From Karalla daura (lineage: Eukaryota > Chordata > Actinopteri > Chaetodontiformes > Leiognathidae): a stretch of DNA of 64,000 bases. Within the stretch, counting starts at the first letter, position 1, and every line of letters begins with the position of its first letter. The translations under genes and the position numbers were made by a program. This document shows, piece by piece, positions 59,782 through 64,000 of this stretch. The DNA is taken from NCBI GenBank assembly GCA_029224185.1, contig CM055191.1:23118257-23182256 (forward strand), read 5' to 3'. The notes beneath the pieces were generated by a model. That model saw only the letters and a list, made by a program, of their open reading frames with translations, was not told the DNA's origin and did no database searches.

Positions 59782-61593
59782 GGAAAGTGGGAAGTTTCCA
59801 TCAAAGCCCCTTTGAAAGCCACTTCAAGGCTGCTTGGTGTGAAGTGAATCAACTGTACAGTGATCATTTTCCAAGGAATATGTCACCTGTAGCCAGCATT
59901 AGCTGTGACCACATCAACAATTTTCACTCTGATCTTTTGAGATGTGCTAATGAAGTGATGGGGTCAGAGGAGAAAGTCCACAACACTGTATCTGAAGTGA
60001 CCAAAGCTAGAGGAGCTCTTCTTCTAGCAGCACTGGGTGTCCTCAACTGGACGCTTTGATCTCAGTTTTCTCTCTGTGTTGACTTTGTCCTCAGGACTCT
60101 GCTGGGTGCTTACCTGAGAGTCCATGATGGCTGGAGAAGCTGCCCAAGAGCTTTAGCAGCCTTCTGCCCGGATTGCTGACATACAAGAAGGGTATCTGTA
60201 AGTTACTAACAGATGAGGGTAAGCATGATAGGGAGGTTTAGAAGACTCTAGACTGTAGCTGTGTTCATTCTATGTTGTTCTATTGATGATTGTGTGATAT
60301 CGGGGGCAGTCATTGCGTGCGGTCGACAGCATCTCCCACCCTGGACCTATGTGCCGCATGACTGGAAGAAGGAGCTAATGGCTCCAGTTACGTGGTGGAG
60401 AGCTTGCAGCTGACAACCACATTACCATGGCCACCTCGTGGTAGTGTCCGTATCCTGGCGGCTGATGCTAACGTGCCAAAGGCCGAGCGATAGAGGTGGC
60501 GGCATTGACAGTACCATTAGTGCTGTCAGTGAACTCGCGTTATAAGATGCGTAACCCCCCCAAAGCTGCCTTTCCCTTGCCCCTAGAAATGTGCAACACC
60601 TACCAATGGCAATAAAAACCTGGCAATGGAATCAGCTGTATTCCCAAAAACCTCTCAAATATGGCAACTCTATCTTTGTTTTTGTGAAAAACTGTAAGGG
60701 AAACGCAGCTTGTGTGTCTTCACTATGACTTTGTTTTTCCAATGACATTTTATCATGAAAAGAAATGTGAATGAACACGTTTGCACATGAGTGCATTTGC
60801 ACACAGAACTTGTGCTACGTTGTGCTCTGATCACCTGCAACTTGTGCTTTTGCATCATTAACCTGTCATCTTCATTGCAGGTTTGCTAGCGTGCTCACTG
60901 TGTGCTTTTTCTTATGCTGTTGTATGCTGGAAGTTGGGTGTGACCTCCCTAACTGATCGATACAGTTGATACTCATGATATGCATATTCTGGAGCATGCA
61001 TATCATGAATATCCACTTTATGGGTATTCAGGCCAAGAGGTTGTTAAGCAGCACCATGCAGGGTCTCCACGTCCAGGGAAAGCTGCCCCGACGTCCAGAA
61101 GGTGAGCAGAGCTTGGCAAAATAAGTGAAATGTTTCATTTTAACAAGAGATTTTTCACCTTATGACGTGACTTTATCCTGTTATCTCATGATGTGATATT
61201 TTCAGGTTGTAATGCTAAAATATGAGGCCATTTTGCATTCTTTTCAGGTGAAATGGTCCCGTTATTTAGTTGTATGATATTTGAGGAACGGTACGCTAGC
61301 TCCCTGTCCTGGCTCAGACTGAACGGCAGCTCCAGCCACTCCTAGGCCAGCAGTGAAGTTGAATCAAAGATGTGATGGCTGAACATAGGTTCCAGCCCAT
61401 GTGCTAAACAGAGTGATATATGCCTTAGTCCTTGCTGATGGCACCACTCCTCCTCATCCTTTACAAACTGCAAATATCAAGAGAAAAGAGGAAGGGGCAG
61501 AGGCAGCCACCTATAGACCAGACATTCATATAGAACTTCTACCTTCACTGGGAAATACACATTTGTTGTCATCCCACATTTGTCATTGTCTGG
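59782..61593 (+). repeat. Array unit 3, type-B
   Basis: This is a full 1,812-bp inner unit. Splice-like segments lie at 60,095-60,197 and 60,881-61,101; the hairpin is at 60,973-61,008. The corresponding copy of the 156-codon frame is cut by TAA at 59,721-59,723, just before this unit's anchor. Confidence 0.85.
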
Positions 61594-63296
61594 GGAAAGT
61601 GGGAAGTTTCCATCAAAGCCCCTTTGAAAGCCACTTCAAGGCTGCTTGGTGTGAAGTGAATCAACTGTACAGTGATCATTTTCCAAGGAATATGTCACCT
61701 GTAGCCAGCATTAGCTGTGACCACATCAACAATTTTCACTCTGATCTTTTGAGATGTGCTCATGAAGTGATGGGGTCAGAGGAGAAAGTCCACAACACTG
61801 TATTTGAAGTGACCAAAGCTAGAGGAGCTCTTCTTCTAGCAGCACTGGGTGTCCTCAACTGGACGCTTTGATCTCAGTTTTCTCTCTGTGTTGACTTTGT
61901 CCTCAGGACTCTGCTGGGTGCTTTACTGAGAGTCCATGATGTCTGGAGAAGCTGCCCAAGAGCTTTAGCAGCCTTCTGCCCGGATTGCTGACATACAAGA
62001 AGGGTATCTGTAAGTTACTAACAGATGAGGGTAAGCATGATAGGGAGGTTTAGAAGACTCTAGACTGTAGCTGTGTTCATTCTATGTTGTTCTATTGATG
62101 ATTGTGTGATATCGGGGGCAGTCATTGCGTGCGGTCGACAGCATCTCCCACCCTGGACCTATGTGCCGCATGACTGGAAGAAGGAGCTAATGGCTCCAGT
62201 TACGTGGTGGAGAGCTTGCAGCTGACAACCACATTACCATGGCCACCTCGTGGTAGTGTCCGTATCCTGGCGGCTGATGCTAACGTGCCAAAGGCCGAGC
62301 GATAGAGGTGGCGGCATTGACAGTACCATTAGTGCTGTCAGTGAACTGGCGTTATAAGATGCGTAACCCCCCCAAAGCTGCCTTTCCCTTGCCCCTAGAA
62401 ATGTGCAACACCTACCAATGGCAATAAAAACCTGACAATGGAATCAGCTGTATTCCCAAAAACCTCTCAAATATGGCAACTCTATCTTTTCTTTGGTGAA
62501 AACCTGTAATGGAAACGCAGCTTGTGTGTCTTCACTGTGACTTTATCTTTTCAATAAAACATTTGAATGGAAATAGAATGTTAATGAAAACATTTGCACA
62601 TCAGTACATGTGCACACATGTGCTACGTTGCACACGGGTCACCTGCAATTTGTGCTTTTGCATCATTAACCAGTTATCTCCATTCCAGGTTTGCTAGCGT
62701 GTTCCATGTGTGCTTTTTCTCCTCACTTATGCTGTTGTGTGCTGGAACTTTGGTGTGACCTCCCTAAGCCATCGATACAGTTGATGCTCATGATATGCAT
62801 GTTGTAGAACATGCATATCATGAATATCAACTTGAATGGTATTCAGGCCAAGAGGTTGTTAAGCAGCACCATGCAGGGTCTCCACGTCCAGGGAAAGCTG
62901 CCCCGACCTCAAGGAGACCAAGAAGGTGAGCAGAGCTTGGAAACAACAGTCAAATGTTGATTGTTTACAATATATTTCTCACAATATGATGTAACATGAC
63001 ATCATGGTGTCAGCTCATGATATGATATTTGAAGTCCAAATGCCAAATTTTCTATTCTAGGCCAGCAGTGAAGCTGAATCAAAGATCTGATGGGTGAACA
63101 TAGGTTCCAGCCCATGTGGTAGACAGGGTGATAGATGCTTTAATTCTAGCTGATTGCACGACTCCTCCTCATCCTCTAGAAAATGAAAGTATCAGGAGAA
63201 AAGAGGAAGGGGCAGAGGCAGCCGCCCATATAGCAGACATTCATATATAATCATATGTTGACTGGGAAATACACAGTGATGTTTGTAATTCTCTCA
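61594..63296 (+). repeat. Array unit 4, B head with diverged tail
   Basis: It matches inner units to about 62,535 and then diverges clearly, including a deletion of about 100 bp before GCCAGCAGTGAAG at 63,060. Splice-like segments lie at 61,907-62,009 and 62,689-62,925. The hairpin at 62,788-62,823 has a longer stem than in other units. Confidence 0.85.
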
Positions 63297-63740
63297 GGAA
63301 AATTGGGAGTTTCCATCTTAAAAGCCCCTTCAAGGCTGCTTAGCGTTAAGTTAATCAACTGTACAGTGATCATTTTCCAACAATATGTCGGGTTTAGCTA
63401 GCATTAGCTTTGAGCAGGTCAACACTTTTCACAAAGTGATCTTTTGAGATGTGCTAACATACTGGTACGGTTAGAGGAGAAACTCCAGCACACTGTTGTT
63501 GAAGTGACCAAAGCTGGAGGAGCTCCTCTTCTTACTGTACTGGGTGTCTTCAACTGGATGTTTTGATCTCAGTTTTCTGTCTGGTTTGACTTTGTCCTCA
63601 GGACTCTGCTAGGTGCTTTACTGAGAGTCCATGATGGCTGGAGAAGATGCCCGAGAGCTTTGGCACCCTCGTGCAGCACTACACAGAAGAAGAAGGAGTG
63701 GATTTTCATAGAAAATAAAATAAAAATAAAATAAAAACTC
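63297..63740 (+). repeat. Array terminal partial unit, type-A head
   Basis: The head is type A, like unit 1. The segment after the TCCTCAG acceptor (63,602 onward) follows the inner copies to about 63,660. It then runs into unique sequence and a run of AATAAA/AAAAT repeats (63,712-63,737) instead of the GTAAGT donor of inner copies. Confidence 0.8.
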
Positions 63741-64000
63741 TCAAGGGTCAGAGCAGGTCTGGTGTTTCAGGGCCATCCGTTCCTAAACCTTGTGGCATCT
63801 GCCCCAACAGCTCCCTCACCTCCAGCCTTGTCCTGGGAGATCCAGCAGTCGCTGGTTAGCTGAACCAAGTCCCCTGACCACAGTTTGGCCTCTTAGATCT
63901 GCACCGTGTCGTCGTTTTGAGCACAATTTGCAGTCATTTCCAGATGAACAGCTTATCTTTCACCAAAGCATCCAAGGTTCTTTTCTTGTGTCGCTCATAT
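63741..64000. other. Unique sequence after the array
   Basis: Non-repetitive sequence runs to the window edge. The minus strand is partly open (ERHKKRTLDALVKDKLF near the end), but I recognise no domain, and the feature may continue outside the window. Confidence 0.3.

Larger units (their letters stand above)
56106..63670 (+). repeat. Tandem array of a 1.81-kb unit
   Basis: The same anchor (GGAAA followed by GGGAG or GGAAG and TTTCCAT) recurs at 56,168, 57,970, 59,782, 61,594 and 63,297, giving periods of 1,802, 1,812, 1,812 and 1,703 bp. The inner units differ by only scattered bases. The unit is not recognised as any transposon, rDNA or known satellite. On the plus strand each complete unit has two segments bounded by splice-like sites and one strong hairpin. 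A 156-codon frame without ATG is open in two of three inner copies and broken in the third. The last copy has a deletion of about 100 bp and ends in AATAAA-type sequence near 63,714. Confidence 0.9.

Noticed and set aside
56106..63670. CRISPR-like or rDNA array
   Set aside because: The unit is 1.81 kb with no short repeat-spacer pattern and no rRNA-like sequence, and the context is a vertebrate genome.

Overview
This looks like teleost fish genomic DNA. A twelve-exon cndp1 (anserinase/carnosinase) gene has GT-AG introns at vertebrate positions. The mobile-element remnants are fish-typical: a Tc1-like transposon, a DANA/Mermaid-like SINE, a LINE reverse-transcriptase scrap and a domesticated-type integrase. 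Long (CA)n microsatellites are very dense. Nothing points to a prokaryote.

Layout. (1) 1-43,340: about 43 kb with no coding exon I can support. It holds dinucleotide microsatellites, unusually long G or C homopolymers, a CpG-dense pocket near 8.4-8.8 kb, one SINE remnant and several perfect short hairpins. It reads as a gene desert that may carry regulatory DNA. (2) 43,340-49,800: cndp1 on the minus strand. It has a TATA promoter, a non-coding first exon and eleven coding exons that join in frame into a 494-residue secreted M20 metallopeptidase with all expected zinc and catalytic residues. (3) 51.3-53.8 kb: a patch of broken mobile or duplicated sequence: a LINE fragment (+), a disrupted integrase domain (+) and the C-terminal lobe of a HECT ubiquitin ligase (-). 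(4) 54.1-55.6 kb: a promoter-like stretch (CRE plus two inverted CCAAT boxes) followed by donor splice sites on the plus strand, and a triple TTCTAGAA element. (5) 56.1-63.7 kb: a tandem array of about four and a half copies of a 1.81-kb unit that I do not recognise.

The most unusual object is the 1.81-kb array. Each unit keeps splice-site-like boundaries and a strong hairpin. The outermost copies share one sequence type while the inner copies share another, and the last copy ends in AATAAA-type signals where inner copies have a donor site. One reading is a plus-strand, mostly non-coding transcript whose exons were multiplied. A plain satellite-like expansion is the main alternative. These two readings are inference; cndp1 is the only gene I call with high confidence.
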